Assembly: GCA_964017195.1 (NCBI GenBank)
Contig: OZ024891.1
Location: forward strand, 4,576,494 to 4,640,493
DNA from: Siderastrea radians
Taxonomy: Eukaryota > Cnidaria > Anthozoa > Scleractinia > Rhizangiidae
Length of the DNA: 64,000 bases
Direction: 5' to 3'
A model generated the notes under the pieces. It did no database searches, was not told the DNA's origin, and worked only from the letters and a program-made list of their open reading frames with translations. Numbering within the stretch: position 1 is the first letter of the stretch; each line of letters starts with the position of its first letter. A program made the translations under genes and the position numbers. Positions 12,745-23,893 of this stretch are shown here, piece after piece.

Positions 12745-12935
12745 CACAAAATTTTAGATTAATCAACTGAGTTGATAAGGTAAATTGGCCACCGTAAAGA
12801 GACTGAAAGCTGACGTTTCGAGCGTTAGCCCTTCGTCAGACGAAGGGCTAACCCGCGCTCGAAACGTCAGCTTTCAATCTCTTTACGGTGGCCAATTTAC
12901 CTTATCAACTCAGTTGATAAATACAAAATTTTGTG
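12745..12935. repeat. Near-perfect 190-bp palindrome (fold-back MITE)
   Basis: Two ~95-bp arms meet at the CCTTCGTC/GACGAAGG centre near 12840. The outer ends are CACAAAATTTT and AAAATTTTGTG. The inner arms contain GCTCGAAACGTCAGC on one side and its complement on the other. It is absent from the aligned position in paralogs 3 and 5, so it inserted after duplication. Confidence 0.75.
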
Positions 12936-14036
12936 TTTCGCGTTCCCACCGACGCAGCACTACAGTTTCTTTAGAAATTAAGCCCCTTGCATCTGTCAGA
13001 AACACCGCACTTGATTAAAAGTTTTAATTTCGTTGGCAAATGTCAGTGAAGTAAAAATAAACTTGAACAAAACTCGTCAAGCCGAGAACAAACATAAGCA
13101 GCCTAAAAAGAATAAATGCTTAACTAAGAAAGTCCCTTGTATGTTCTCTTTCATCGCTTTAGGGCCATCTAGGGAGATGTGAGTGAAAATTACATGACAC
13201 AGTGTGATCTGTGTAAATTCTTCAGCTGAACGTTTTGTGGCAGAAAAACCTCTGGGAATAGAATCTTGCTGAACTACTATTGCCTTTTTGAAAATAATAA
13301 CTGGTCTTTATTGTACTCTAAAGACATTTTTTATCCCTCCAAAACGATCAAATAAAGTTTATTCAGTTACGTGTTACGAAAGTTTAAAGCAACCCTTTCA
13401 GTAAGGAGCGGTAGCTTTCCATGGCAATCGTAATATCCCAGATAATTAAGGCCCTGTTTGTCTCACCAAAAAAGTTACTGGTAATACTTAATAAACACCT
13501 GATGCTTTTTCATACGCCAAAAGTGTCGACCGAAAATTAAAATAGATGAACACATCTTTTGAACATAACCGGTTTTTTCATAAAGGCAGCATAGTAATGG
13601 TGTTGGATCGTTGTTTTACAGGTTAGTCAAAGCACGCGATAGCTCGAATAGTCAGGGAAAGCGGCACGTTTTCACCGTTCGACCGGGTTAATAAAGTTCG
13701 ACTCAGTCTCGGCGCGTCAAACAAAGCAAGCTTCTCTTTATTTTAGTCAGTGATGGATCAAAAAGATTTTTCTTTTCCAAGCTCGGGGTGCTCGCGGTGG
13801 GATACTCCAAGCACTCAAAGTGTGGACACTCTCTCTTCTCACTGTTGTAAGACAGCAAAACAGCGCTGCTTTTAACGTTCGAGCCTCTAACGCCTCTTCC
13901 CAGTCCCACTCTCTGTAGTTACACTCTCTCCAGGCTTTTTGCTCCAAGACTGCGCGGTTCGTAGTACTCCAGAACAACTCACCCAGAAATACGAACTACC
14001 TACCATCGATTAAAATACGGTCTATTTAACTGGAAT
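12936..14036. other. Diverged 3' flank of paralog 1, no gene seen
   Basis: Sequence shared with 25370-26050, 28811-29200 and 61270-62230. Its end (13690-14030) carries a conserved block around CTTTATTTTAGTCAGTGATGG next to an ACT microsatellite. The open frames on the minus strand are short and unconserved. Confidence 0.45.
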
Positions 14037-14039
14037 ATG

Positions 14040-14102
<63 letters not shown>

Positions 14103-14105
14103 AGT
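14037..14105. repeat. ACT microsatellite
   Basis: About 22 uninterrupted ACT units. Confidence 0.95.
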
Positions 14106-14640
14106 ACTACTACTTCGCAGATTCCAACCAGGAATCTGCGATCCTCCTCCAAAAACGTACTGAAAGTACCATCTGTCAAGTTAGTAAGTTATGGTCATAG
14201 GTGCTTCTCTTTTGTAGTACCTAGCCTATGGAACTCTCTTCCGAATAATGTAAGAGAGAGCGGCTCGCTATCAGATTTTAAAAGACATATCTTTTTAACA
14301 AATTTTATAATTAGACTATTGGTTAGTCAGTTAATGAGTTATTCAGATGGTTTAGTTAGTCAGTTAGTTAGTTAGTTAGTTAGTTAATTAGTTAAGTTAG
14401 TTAGTTAATTAGTTAGTTTCATTTAAAGGTTTTAATGATTCTTAGTTTTTTTTTCATTTTTACAGCCTAGTTATTTTATTAGTTAGTTTATTTTTCTCAT
14501 GTTTCAGATATTTTTATGTTTTTATCAATTTTATTGGTGACATTTTTAAAATTATTGTAAAGCGCTATTGGATAGCACTAGAAATAGTGCTCTATAAATT
14601 CATTATTATTATATTATTATTATTACTACTACTACTAGTA
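14106..14640 (+). mobile_element. 3' fragment of a second LINE family (CR1/L2-like)
   Basis: The frame 14110-14330 contains RNLRSSSKN, YGHRCFSFVVPSLWNSLP and FKRHIFL. This is the characteristic end of CR1/L2-type reverse-transcriptase ORFs. The 3' part (GTAAAGCGCTATTGGATAGC, then ATAAATTCATTATTATT) resembles their 3' UTR and short-repeat tail. It is 5'-truncated and unrelated in sequence to copies A and B. Confidence 0.7.
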
Positions 14641-15015
14641 CTACCACTACAGTCCATTCCTTTATCCGTAGAACTGACCTTTGTTCCTAACTCGCTTGAG
14701 TTTGCCTAAGGCAAACTGTATTGTAGTCTTTGTCATAACAGGAAGTTCGAACTAAGCGGCAAGTTTGAACTATCGAGATTCTGTTGTATGCTACACTTGG
14801 CAGAAAAAAATTGAATGAAAAAACAGTAAAAAACGTCGACGAAACAGTGGACGCCTAAGGACCGCTCCCAGCATTTGTATATGCCCACCATAAGATGGCA
14901 GCTAGCCTTCGTCTTCCTTGAGATCGAGATCGATTTTCCCCAGCTTATTAAGAATTACTAACATATAGGGACCTTAAAACCCAGAAATAACGCAGTAATG
15001 GTAACTTGTCATTAG

Positions 15016-15221
15016 GAACAACATCAACCATTTCAACATTTGGAATGTCATCAACCATTCCATCTTATCCACGTATTATTACGCCAACTTCCGGAGACTC
15101 AACAACCATGTCAACTTCTGGAAAGTCAACAACCCTATTTACTTCCGAGTCATCTTCGACCATGTCCACCTCGGGATCGTCAACAACTATGGCTACTCCT
15201 GGTACAGCGCCAACTATATCA
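15016..15221 (+). pseudogene. Main exon, 5' half, paralog 2/3
   Basis: Starts after the conserved TCATTAG acceptor and encodes the same Thr/Ser-rich beginning as paralog 1 (GTTSTISTFG). It is cut at 15222 by a 3-kb insertion; the rest resumes at 18226. Sequence 14650-15000 upstream aligns with 7846-8190 and 29295-29650. Confidence 0.65.
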
Positions 15222-16008
15222 TCGCCCCATGTAAGGGAATCCAAGCGAGTCGTCGATTCCGGATTCCACACCGTGGATTCCGGATTCCATGCCTATGGAT
15301 TCCGAATTTCAAACCTTCTGTGAACCCGGGTTCCAAAGTTCTTAACTCTGGTTGTCATTCGTATTTCAAAGGCCAATACTGATGAATTTTTTAAACTGTA
15401 TGAAGTCGTCTTTAATGAAACAGGAAAGTTTATTTGCTCGCCAAAAGATCAAAGTTTATTTTAATTTCTAAAGCATGTGTTAATGCTGATGCATCTCTAT
15501 AATCGACAATTTCCTAATCTAATTATACGACTTTTTGAGGACCACTATTTGTTTGTTTAATACTGGTCATGATAGTGGACACCTCCGAGAATTTTTTTAA
15601 TTTTGCCCCTTCACTGAAAGTTTAAAAATGTTAAAAATCACAGTTTACATACTGTAAAAGTTTTCAACATTTAAATACTTGTGATTTTAAATGTTAACAC
15701 CCAGGGATTTTAGAAATTTTCCAATGAGCGACATAAGCGGCGGCTTGCTATGTGGCATAGGGGTAGTAAGAAAAAAAGGCGACGTAAGAGTCCCTTTAAT
15801 CTAGGGAGGTTGGGGCATGAGCCCCCAGAAAATTTTGAAATCTAGTTCCTCGGAAATGCAATTTCCAACATTCTGGACATCAAATAGAATTGTACGTAAT
15901 ACGGCATATTTCGAACAAATGTTCATCATCAGAGAGGTAAACTCTGATAAGCCTATCCATATATTTTAAACAGAACAAATGTCGGAAAAAATCAAATGCC
16001 CCGAGCGG

Positions 16009-16440
16009 GACTCGAACCCACGACACCCCTGGGGTTCGTCGAGACGCATGCTCATCGGACCCAGATGTTATAGACCATTACAAATGTACGTAATACGGCA
16101 TATTTCGAACAAATGTTCATCATCAGAGAGGTAAAAACTGATATGCCTATCTATATATTAACAGAACAGATGTCGGAAAAAATCAAATGCCCCGAGCGGG
16201 ATTCGAACCCACGACACCCCGATCTACAAAGGAAACATTGATTAGCAGACATTTGCTCCCAGGCCTCAGAAGTAATTCCCAGTCCGAGAGGCCTGGGAGC
16301 AAATGTCTGGTAATCAATGTTTCCTTTGTAGATCGGGGTGTCGTGGGTTCGAATCCCGCTCGGGGCATTTGATTTTTTCCGACATTTGTTCTGTTAATAT
16401 ATAGATAGGCATATCAGAGTTTACCTCTCTGATGATGAAC
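16009..16440. repeat. tRNA-related SINE pieces forming a large inverted repeat
   Basis: A segment with a perfect Pol III B box (GGTTCGAATCC at 16347-16357, plus strand) and the tail GGGGCATTTGATTTTTTCC occurs inverted against itself: arms ~16110-16265 and ~16285-16440. A further minus-strand copy lies at 15895-16080, and the right arm recurs at 33444-33560. No full cloverleaf can be drawn, so these are SINE or SINE-derived and not tRNA genes. Confidence 0.6.
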
Positions 16441-16689
16441 AAATAGAATTGTATTCATGAAAATTTTCACTGCGATATGGCGACTATTTTCTGTGAAGAT
16501 TAGAGCTTAAACGACTTACAGTCGCTGTTGTTGTTATTTCCTTCTTTCATAAACTCTCAGCAGGAGCCCTCGCGAAAGCATTAAAAGAAAGCATTAATAG
16601 AAAGCGGTACTTATTAGGCCCTATAGATGGCGGTAGACCTCCGGTAATCGGCAGACACCAGACACCACCACTAAAGAGGCAGCGTCCTC

Positions 16690-16767
16690 CAAAACTGCCG
16701 ACTGGTTGGCTCTAAGTGGTTGGGTACCATGAGACTTCGGAGCGTTAGGCCTGGGTTCGATTACCGG

Positions 16768-16800
<33 letters not shown>
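16690..16800 (+). repeat. tRNA-like SINE head (second family); copy at 33800-33910
   Basis: TGGCTCTAAGTGG (A-box-like) is followed ~50 nt later by GGTTCGATTAC (B-box-like). The two copies are nearly identical because they lie in the duplicated block. Confidence 0.4.
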
Positions 16801-16806
<6 letters not shown>

Positions 16807-18059
16807 TGTTTTGTCCTAGTTTCGCATCTGCAAATGATTAGACTTTCTAGTCTTCTCGGATAAGGGCGGAAAACCGTATGCCCTGTCTCACAGCACTTTC
16901 ACTGTCTTCACTGATCTGACTGTCAGTATGAGACGTATAAGAACCCACTGACTGCTGTTCGAAAAGAGTAGGGGACGTATACCCCGCTGGTGTGGTGAGC
17001 CATTGATGAATTGGGTGGGTAATAAAGGGGTGATGTCAATTGGGACGCTGTCCTGTTTTATCCCCTCACTGTGTTGATTCACCGTGGCGAAAGAATTAAA
17101 TAAAAAATTTACTGGTTAAAATGTCGATTTTAATAAACATCCGCTCTGCGTAGAAGCCAGGAAAGAAGGAATGTTTTTAATTAGGGAAGTTTTTTTTACT
17201 CCACTCTGTTCTCCGGTGCACATTGCTAAGATTTCTGTGAAACACTTCGGAAGGTCGATGCAAGAATTTTTTTCTAGGCTGCAAAATGTTCCCTTTCATG
17301 ATCTTTTTGCCATTCTCCTTGATTCGCCCCCACCCCCACCCTCCTCCCTACTTTTCCTAATAGTCCACGGTCATTAACGAGTCTTGTTTTTATTCTCGCT
17401 GAGTGTCCATCCACCCTTCATCCGATCGTTTGTTGGGGAGGATCGTTTCGTGACCAACCAAAAGAAACATAGCTTTGTGTAGGATCGGAGGCTAGTTAAA
17501 GAGCAGATGAGCTGTCTATGAGCCAACGGCCATCCATCACAGTCTTGCGCCCACCAGCGGTGACACAGACAGTACTTCGTAAAAATACCAGTACGAGTAC
17601 CAGTTCGAAGCAAAACAATTCCAAACTGAGGAACGCTGCTCGAAGATGTTTTGATTTTATGATGTCCAGATCTGACACATGAAAAATGTCTCAATAAACA
17701 CTACACCGATATGTATGACTACCAAATTGCTATGAATTTATCAATTATCTTTCCCGCTCAGCTTCAGTGTACTTCTTTCGGCGTTTCCGAACGTTGGATA
17801 GAACTGCATGTAGCTCGATGTTAAACCCTGCATGCATGAATGAAATCAACTGTGAACGGTGTTGACCATTTAGGAGACAGTGAAGGTGAAAAATTCAGAA
17901 AGACGGCATGTCAGGAAAATGATCTTAAACATATAAAACAGGTGCCCAAACCATCCAGCCGTGGTGTTGACATATTTGATGTACATGTTAGGTGACCAAA
18001 CACTTTTTGGTGATGGTGGTGGTAGGGGACGCCGAAGGGAGAGGGTAACAGTGCAGTAC

Positions 18060-18215
18060 ATTCCAGACCGGGATTCCAGAGTTGTAAATGAGGTTGGATT
18101 CCGGATTCCACGGGTTGGATTCCGGATTCCAGGGACTGGATTCCGGATTCCAAAGCCTTGGATTCCGGATTCCAGAAACTAAAAAACGTTGGATTCCGGA
18201 TTCCGGGTTCCCTTA
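18060..18215. repeat. GGATTCC minisatellite; also 15240-15310 and 35220-35365
   Basis: Tandem 27-28-bp units, each containing TTGGATTCCGGATTCC. They sit just inside both ends of the 3-kb insertion and in its second copy. Confidence 0.8.
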
Positions 18216-18225
18216 CATGGGGCGA

Positions 18226-18848
18226 TATATCAACTTCCGTGTCGTCAACGTCCACGTCTGGAACATCGTCAGCCAAATCGGCTTCCGGTACGTCATCAAC
18301 CATGACAACTGCCAGAACGTCATCAGCCATGACAACTGCCAGAACGTCAACAACCATGACAACTGCTGGAACGTCATCAACTATGACAAATGCCGGAACG
18401 TCACCTCAACCATGACAACTGCCGAAACGTCATCAACCATGACAACTGCTGGGACATCATCAACCATGACAACTGCTGGGACATCATCAACCATGACAAC
18501 TGATGGGACGTCAACAACCATGACAACTCCCGGAACATCATCAACCGTGACAACTGCTGGAACGTCATCAACCATGACAACTGCTGGGAAATCAACAACC
18601 ATGACAACTGCCACCATATCGGCTTCTGGGACAACTTACTGGACGTCATCAACGGGAAGTTTCACAGGATCAGTGACTTCGACAAACGTGACTGGCTCAG
18701 CAGGAAAGGAAATTCTTCTAGATGCGAGCAGGAAAAGGAACAAGGCAAAGAAGAGCAGAAGGATGAGCCCATGCCTGGATGGGTGATAGGTCTCATTGTT
18801 GTTGGTTGTGTGGCTTCCCTGGCGATCACTGCGATTGCCATAAAACTG
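18226..18848 (+). pseudogene. Main exon, 3' half, paralog 2/3, frameshifted
   Basis: Resumes the stalk (STSVSSTSTSGTSS) after the insertion. A 2-nt gain near 18402 shifts the frame into a stop. A 1-nt loss in the A-run near 18735 puts the transmembrane segment (PGWVIGLIVVG, 18774-) in yet another frame. The donor GTAAGTTCTG at 18849 is kept. Paralog 5 has the same two lesions, so they predate the block duplication. Confidence 0.7.
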
Positions 18849-19507
18849 GTAAGTTCTGAAAACAAACATATTCTTGATACTTAGATTGGTTTTCAATTGA
18901 TTGTTGGGAAACCAAAACCAAAGCAATTACTCTTTTTGACTAACCAATCACAAAAATTCAAATAATCCAACGAACCAATCAGAACTCGAAGCAAATACAT
19001 ATAACAAGCGTCAAGCGCGGGAAAACGCGTGCGCGCAAGCCACAATTGGTTTTGGTTTTACTTCTGATTGGTGGACAAAGTGACGCGAGTTTCGTAACCA
19101 AACTCAGAGCGTAGCAAAACAAAACGAAAACAAGCAGGAATTAATTTCGACGCTCACAACCTGTTGTGACAGTGATTATTAAATAATGTTTTATCGTGAA
19201 TAGAATAGATTTCTCAGCTACAGTCAAGCTCTCCATGCGACCACTCTCGTAAGCGACCAGCCCTAGTTACGACCGGCATTGTGAAAACCTGTTTGAATTG
19301 TCACTTAACCTCTGTAGTTAAAAGCTCTCGTACGCGGCCTCGACCTCTTTTGTGAACACCGTCTGGTCTTTTCCTTTCTTTTTAAAGCATTCACTTCTTG
19401 ATCCATTTTAGAGTAATACATAACATAAGTGCTAAGCATTAGTTGACTCAGTTGTGCATACGTGAACATCTTTTGTGATAGGCAATAGAAAACTATTTAA
19501 TATTATT

Positions 19508-21971
19508 CCTCGCGAAGCGAGGAGGGCCGAAGGCCCTCCGAGCGTAGCGAGGTTTATAAATTTGTCGCGTGGGGATCGCGCGAGGATTGCTAAGGGCGGT
19601 CAAATCTCGATCTGCCGGTATATATTTCGATGGTGTCCGCACAGTTGCCTAGCAACAAAACCAAATCGCGACCGCTGACAGTTGCGCACTCTCATGTTTC
19701 TTCGGCGTGTTTCTTCATTTCTTGCCTGCTTCGCTACGTACATTTACGTGCTGATATTTTTATTCATCGTCTGTGAACAAGTAATTAGACAGCAAGCCCT
19801 GGTTTAACAAGTGGCTCAAAATCCATTCCGGGGTAGATTTACAACTGAAACTGAGCGTGAACGCCGACTTGAAATTCAGCGCGAGCAACGAAGGCAAAAG
19901 AGTCGACGACAAGAAAGCACGGGTAGGAGAACATCGTTTACCGGTAATAGCCTAGCAAGACTAAAGCCGTCAGCAGGACACAAACAGGAGACTGGAATAT
20001 TACAGGCGAGAAATCTTGGAACATACACAACGTAGCTTAAATTTAGCTTGATAGCACAGCGCTGCCACAAAACGAGATTCCCCAACAACGCCAGAATTGC
20101 GCGATACAAGGTCTTCGAAATTATAACTCAGTCACACCAATTGAATAATGACAATGAACTCAGCGGCTACAAACTCTTCGAGAAAATGTGTGCTGAAACC
20201 GATCAGGACCGGCGACACCGACTAGAAGTGCTTCGACAAAAGGATTTTGTTATAGAAGCAACGAGAGGCGACAAAAAATGCACGATCATCAAAATACTTT
20301 TGCTAGAAATTTACCTTTCCAACGGGCGGTGACTGAACAGGTTGGCTCAAAATTATTTCCTCTCTCTACCATTATCTTTACTCTTGATGTACTAGTAATT
20401 ATTATCAACATGTAATTACTTTTCCAAGTATGATCAAAATTACAGATTACACAAGAAAAATGAAATTATTTCACAAAATAGGTTTCAGTTCCCACAACAA
20501 TTTGCATATTTGTGTATGAGCAGTAAAAAGAATTCAAATTCTAAGTTTAGGACGTTCCCGAAAAATATTTGAAAGAAATAATTCATATTGGATCAGTAAG
20601 AATTTATAAATTTTATGTTTTCCGTTATGGATATTGACCCTATTAATAGTTTAAAAATAATATTCAGATGGATCAGAAAGGACAATTTCTGTTCACAATT
20701 TGGTTTGGAAATGCACTCACAAGTACTGCTCTGCCTAGCAATTACCACTTTAAAATGTGTAGCGGGTATAGGTACATGCATGCATGTATTTGATGTGAAA
20801 CAAAAATTACTGCTTAACATTAATTATTGACAATAATTTCATGCTACATACAGTGACCAGCATCACAGGTCTCCTCGCAGTGCACAAGCAAGCACCAAAA
20901 TCAGGGGAATTGAGATCCTGATCACCTTCAGCATGATCTGTCTATGTGAAAGTTTACTTACTTCTGAAGGTTTCACATGCTATAATCTACATTCACCCTT
21001 TCCCTTAATTAGCTACTCTTGCTTTCCATACCAACTGACCTCCCTAAGCCCCAATGTAAGCCTGCAAATTCTCCTTACTGGTCTTTATACATTTCTTGTA
21101 GTACTAGTGCAGAGAACTTCTTTCTACTGAAATTAACACTATTCATGTTTGGTGATCAATTCCTTAATTCTGATGACCTAATTAAAGCATTGCTATTGTA
21201 GGGAGATGCTGGTAACTGGGGATTCAAGGGTTAACTTATTATTTTATTGTGACAATTATCTAATCCAATTTTTATAGTGTGTTGGGGGGAATGAATAAAC
21301 ATGCTACCACATCAATGAAACTCTGTGCTTTGCTTGCCATTATTCTGTATTATTCTTATTTCAATTTTTGGGTAAAAATGGATAATTTTTTTAATACACT
21401 GCATCACTCTTCAGCAGTAGTAGACTCCTGCTACAGTATCTCAACCATTCAAGGGAAATAATGAATTGTGTTAGCTATTGACACTTGTCAATACCAAGTA
21501 AATAGAACAAGAGCTGTACAACAGAATCTAAAGGAAATGGCTGGGTAAATGTTGGAGATAACAAGTTCCAAGTTGGAATTTGAACTGCATTTCTGATAAA
21601 CCTATACTCTCACCCAACCAAAATAAACAGAAACACCACACATTGGCCCTGACAACAGGTCCACAGCAATACTATATACATCCTCTCTAGAGAGCAATTT
21701 ACCTTATGTCAGAATGAAGAGAAGTGGGGGGGGTGGGGTGGGGTGGGGGCTGAACGTATTTTCTTATACATGACAGAGGATTGGATGCAAGTTACATGGA
21801 AACGACTGGGAACCAGAATGTTGATCTTAACTCACAATTCGGGACCATTGTGGCCACCCATCCACACCTCCAGTTAAACCGAAATTCTATCCTCTCCCGA
21901 CCCCCATCAATCAGTTTTGTGGTGCACCCGTGCCCGAGCTTCGCGAGGTTCTGCGAGTCACGTATTTCTAG
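19508..21971. mobile_element. 2.46-kb insertion with GC-rich palindromic left end, unclassified
   Basis: Compared with 36757-36775 and 31361-31380, the sequence between TATTATT and TTACTACAATGCC is extra DNA here. The left end is a set of GC-rich palindromes (CCTCGCGAAGCGAGG, GGGCCGAAGGCCC); the right end is GCTTCGCGAGG...TTTCTAG. A CTAG terminus before T is reminiscent of Helitrons, but I see no rolling-circle transposase. A basic stretch (19811-20035; ERERRLEIQREQRRQKSRR) is the only frame of note, and it resembles Arg-rich leader regions of some animal Helitron proteins. Classification uncertain. Confidence 0.4.
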
Positions 21972-21990
21972 TTACTACAATGCCATTAGT

Positions 21991-22278
21991 AGCCTGAGAA
22001 AACAGCCGACGTTTCGCGAGGTCGCCACTTGAGCCCTCGCAAAACGACGTCTGAGTAATGAGCACAGAAATTCCATACTGATGACGTGCACTGCCTAGAT
22101 CTTGGTAGTGCTTCTGATTGGTTGAAAGAAAATTCCCTCGCAGCATAACCAATCAGATGCACTACCAAGATCCGGGTAGTGCACGTCATCAGGATGGAAT
22201 TTCTGCGCTCGCTACCCAGACGTCGTTTTGCAGGGGCTCAAGTGGCGACCTCGCGAAACGTCGGCTTTTTCTCAGGCT
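21991..22278. mobile_element. 288-bp palindromic MITE, 11-bp target duplication
   Basis: Ends AGCCTGAGAAAA and TTTTTCTCAGGCT, with arms that pair along nearly the whole element. It is flanked by ATGCCATTAGT at 21980-21990 and 22279-22289. Paralogs 1 and 4 have a single uninterrupted copy of this target. An 11-bp duplication with long inverted ends suggests a Mutator-type fold-back element. The copy at 36780-37067 has the same length and sits in the same target. Confidence 0.75.
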
Positions 22279-23101
22279 ATGCCATTAGTAACCATTAATA
22301 TTTATATATGCCAAGCTTTCTACCGAAAGCTATCGTAAGCGACTACTCCCACTTACGAGAGCTTCGACTGTTTTCATCTTGCCTTTAATTTCTGTTTTTG
22401 TTTTTGTTTATCTAACTGATATAACAACGAATTCCATATAACGCGGTCATACCCGAGGAAAGTACTGTATGGAAACCAAATTCCTATTGCTCTTGTATTA
22501 GCATCAGTTAGCATCGACTGAATGGCCAGAGAAACAACGACGACTCTAGGCTGGGGAAGGAGATTGGGTCTGAACTAGCGAGTAAAAAGGTTTGACACTA
22601 ACTTAATTGTTTTCATAACCTCGTTTCCAGGACCTTTTCTCTTTTTCTTAAATTCCTGGGAACAAGGTTGTTGTTTTAAGGTTGGCGATACATGTCCACG
22701 TAAATAACCGTCAGATGGGCTCCAGTAACGTTTAAGTTGTTGAATTTGAAACAAATTTTCCTAGTGACTTTTTCTGGTAGCCTGGTTATATCAACAAAAA
22801 ACCCGAACGCTGCCCAATCACATCGCACTCCCCGAGAAATACAAACCTCTGGCGCCCGCAGACGTCCCGTGCTACGTTTTTGAAATAATACGTATAAAAA
22901 TTTTAGCAACCTCTTAGCATGCGCATCTACGTGCTGTATTTTAAATTACGCGAATTAACAGTCGTCTCTCAATCTGATAAAGGTTGAAATTTCTTAGTGG
23001 TCATTAGCTGAAATGTCTTAAGTAAGTAAAACAAGTCAGTGTCAAACCGTTTACTTACAGTGTTAACTCGCGACCACAAATTCTAAATTTTTGGGTCGCA
23101 G

Positions 23102-23893
23102 CAAGCTGGATGTAAAAAAGGTATCGCAAGCCATCTATCGAGACCTCCAAAACTGTACCCCTTTGGATTGTTAGGTGACTTTAAAATCGAGTTTTACTCA
23201 GTTCCAGCCGTGAGTTTTCACAACATCTTTAGGTGGAATGGATATACGGTCTAAACTTGTTGAACTCACTAAAGTTGCATTTGTTGGACCCGCTAACAGT
23301 TTTCATATGTAAATAAATATTCATATTTCTTTCTTAAATTTCCTAGTGTTTCTCCAGGAAGAAGCCTGTTCCAAAACCAGAGCAATTCTTTGGAGTCTCA
23401 CCTGCTTAACTACGTGTTCATCAGGCGTTACGAGCCGTTGTTTCAAAACATCGGTCAATGTAAATACTATAAGTAAAACGAACAGTAGAAGCAGCCGGGT
23501 ACATCGTACAGCATACGTGTATGACTTATTTGTGCCAGCCACATAAAGTACAACACGAGGCTATCCCAACAGGTTGCGCCCTCCTAGGAGCTCAAGGATG
23601 CTCGGCATTTTATTTGCACCAGTTTATCAGAACTTGATATGAAAGTAATAATAATTGAGGCGTCATTTCAGGTTTTTTCGTTTCCTCTGAAAAATTAGTT
23701 CTGTCTTTTTTCTTATTGCGTTTTGTTAAACTTTCTGTTTTTTAGAGATTTACCAATGGAAACTGGCATCATAGCGAGTATTGCACAATACGAAAAATTG
23801 TTGAGGCCATATGACGTGAGGGCAGATGTATTCTTTGACATTTCAGAAAGTTTTAAAACGTTGTTAAAGGAGCTGGTATTCCCCTCATTCTAA
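23102..23893 (+). pseudogene. Downstream exon blocks of paralog 3 (reference set)
   Basis: Four blocks fit as consecutive exons. 23102-23174 follows GTCGCAG and ends before GTGACT. 23233-23298 follows TCTTTAG. 23358-23459 follows TTTCTCCAG and ends before GTAAAT. 23748-23893 follows TTTTTTAGAG and ends TAA. The first enters in phase 0, as the main exon leaves, and every later junction is phase 1. Peptides include GIASHLSRPPKLYPFGLLG, MDIRSKLVELTKVAFVG, ESHLLNYVFIRRYEPLFQN and ETGIIASIAQYEKLLRPYD. No family recognised. Together they would make a ~130-residue cytoplasmic tail. The main exon of this copy is broken, so I call it a pseudogene. Confidence 0.45.

Larger units (their letters stand above)
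15222..18225. mobile_element. 3.0-kb insertion with inverted ends splitting paralog 2/3
   Basis: Ends are TCGCCCCATGTAAGGG and its inverse, flanked by TATATCA at 15215-15221 and 18226-18232. Paralog 1 is uninterrupted at the same place (near 8515). Just inside both ends are tandem GGATTCCGGATTCC units. The interior holds SINE-like and palindromic repeats and no transposase that I can recognise. A partial second copy of its right part is at 33444-35389. Confidence 0.65.

Noticed and set aside
16183..16372. tRNA gene at the GGTTCGAATCC boxes
   Set aside because: Only a B box and T-arm-like piece; no A box or acceptor pairing at the right distance. Treated as SINE.
18060..18650. CRISPR-like impression of regularly spaced repeats
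   Set aside because: Units are directly tandem without unique spacers, within animal DNA, and in part coding.
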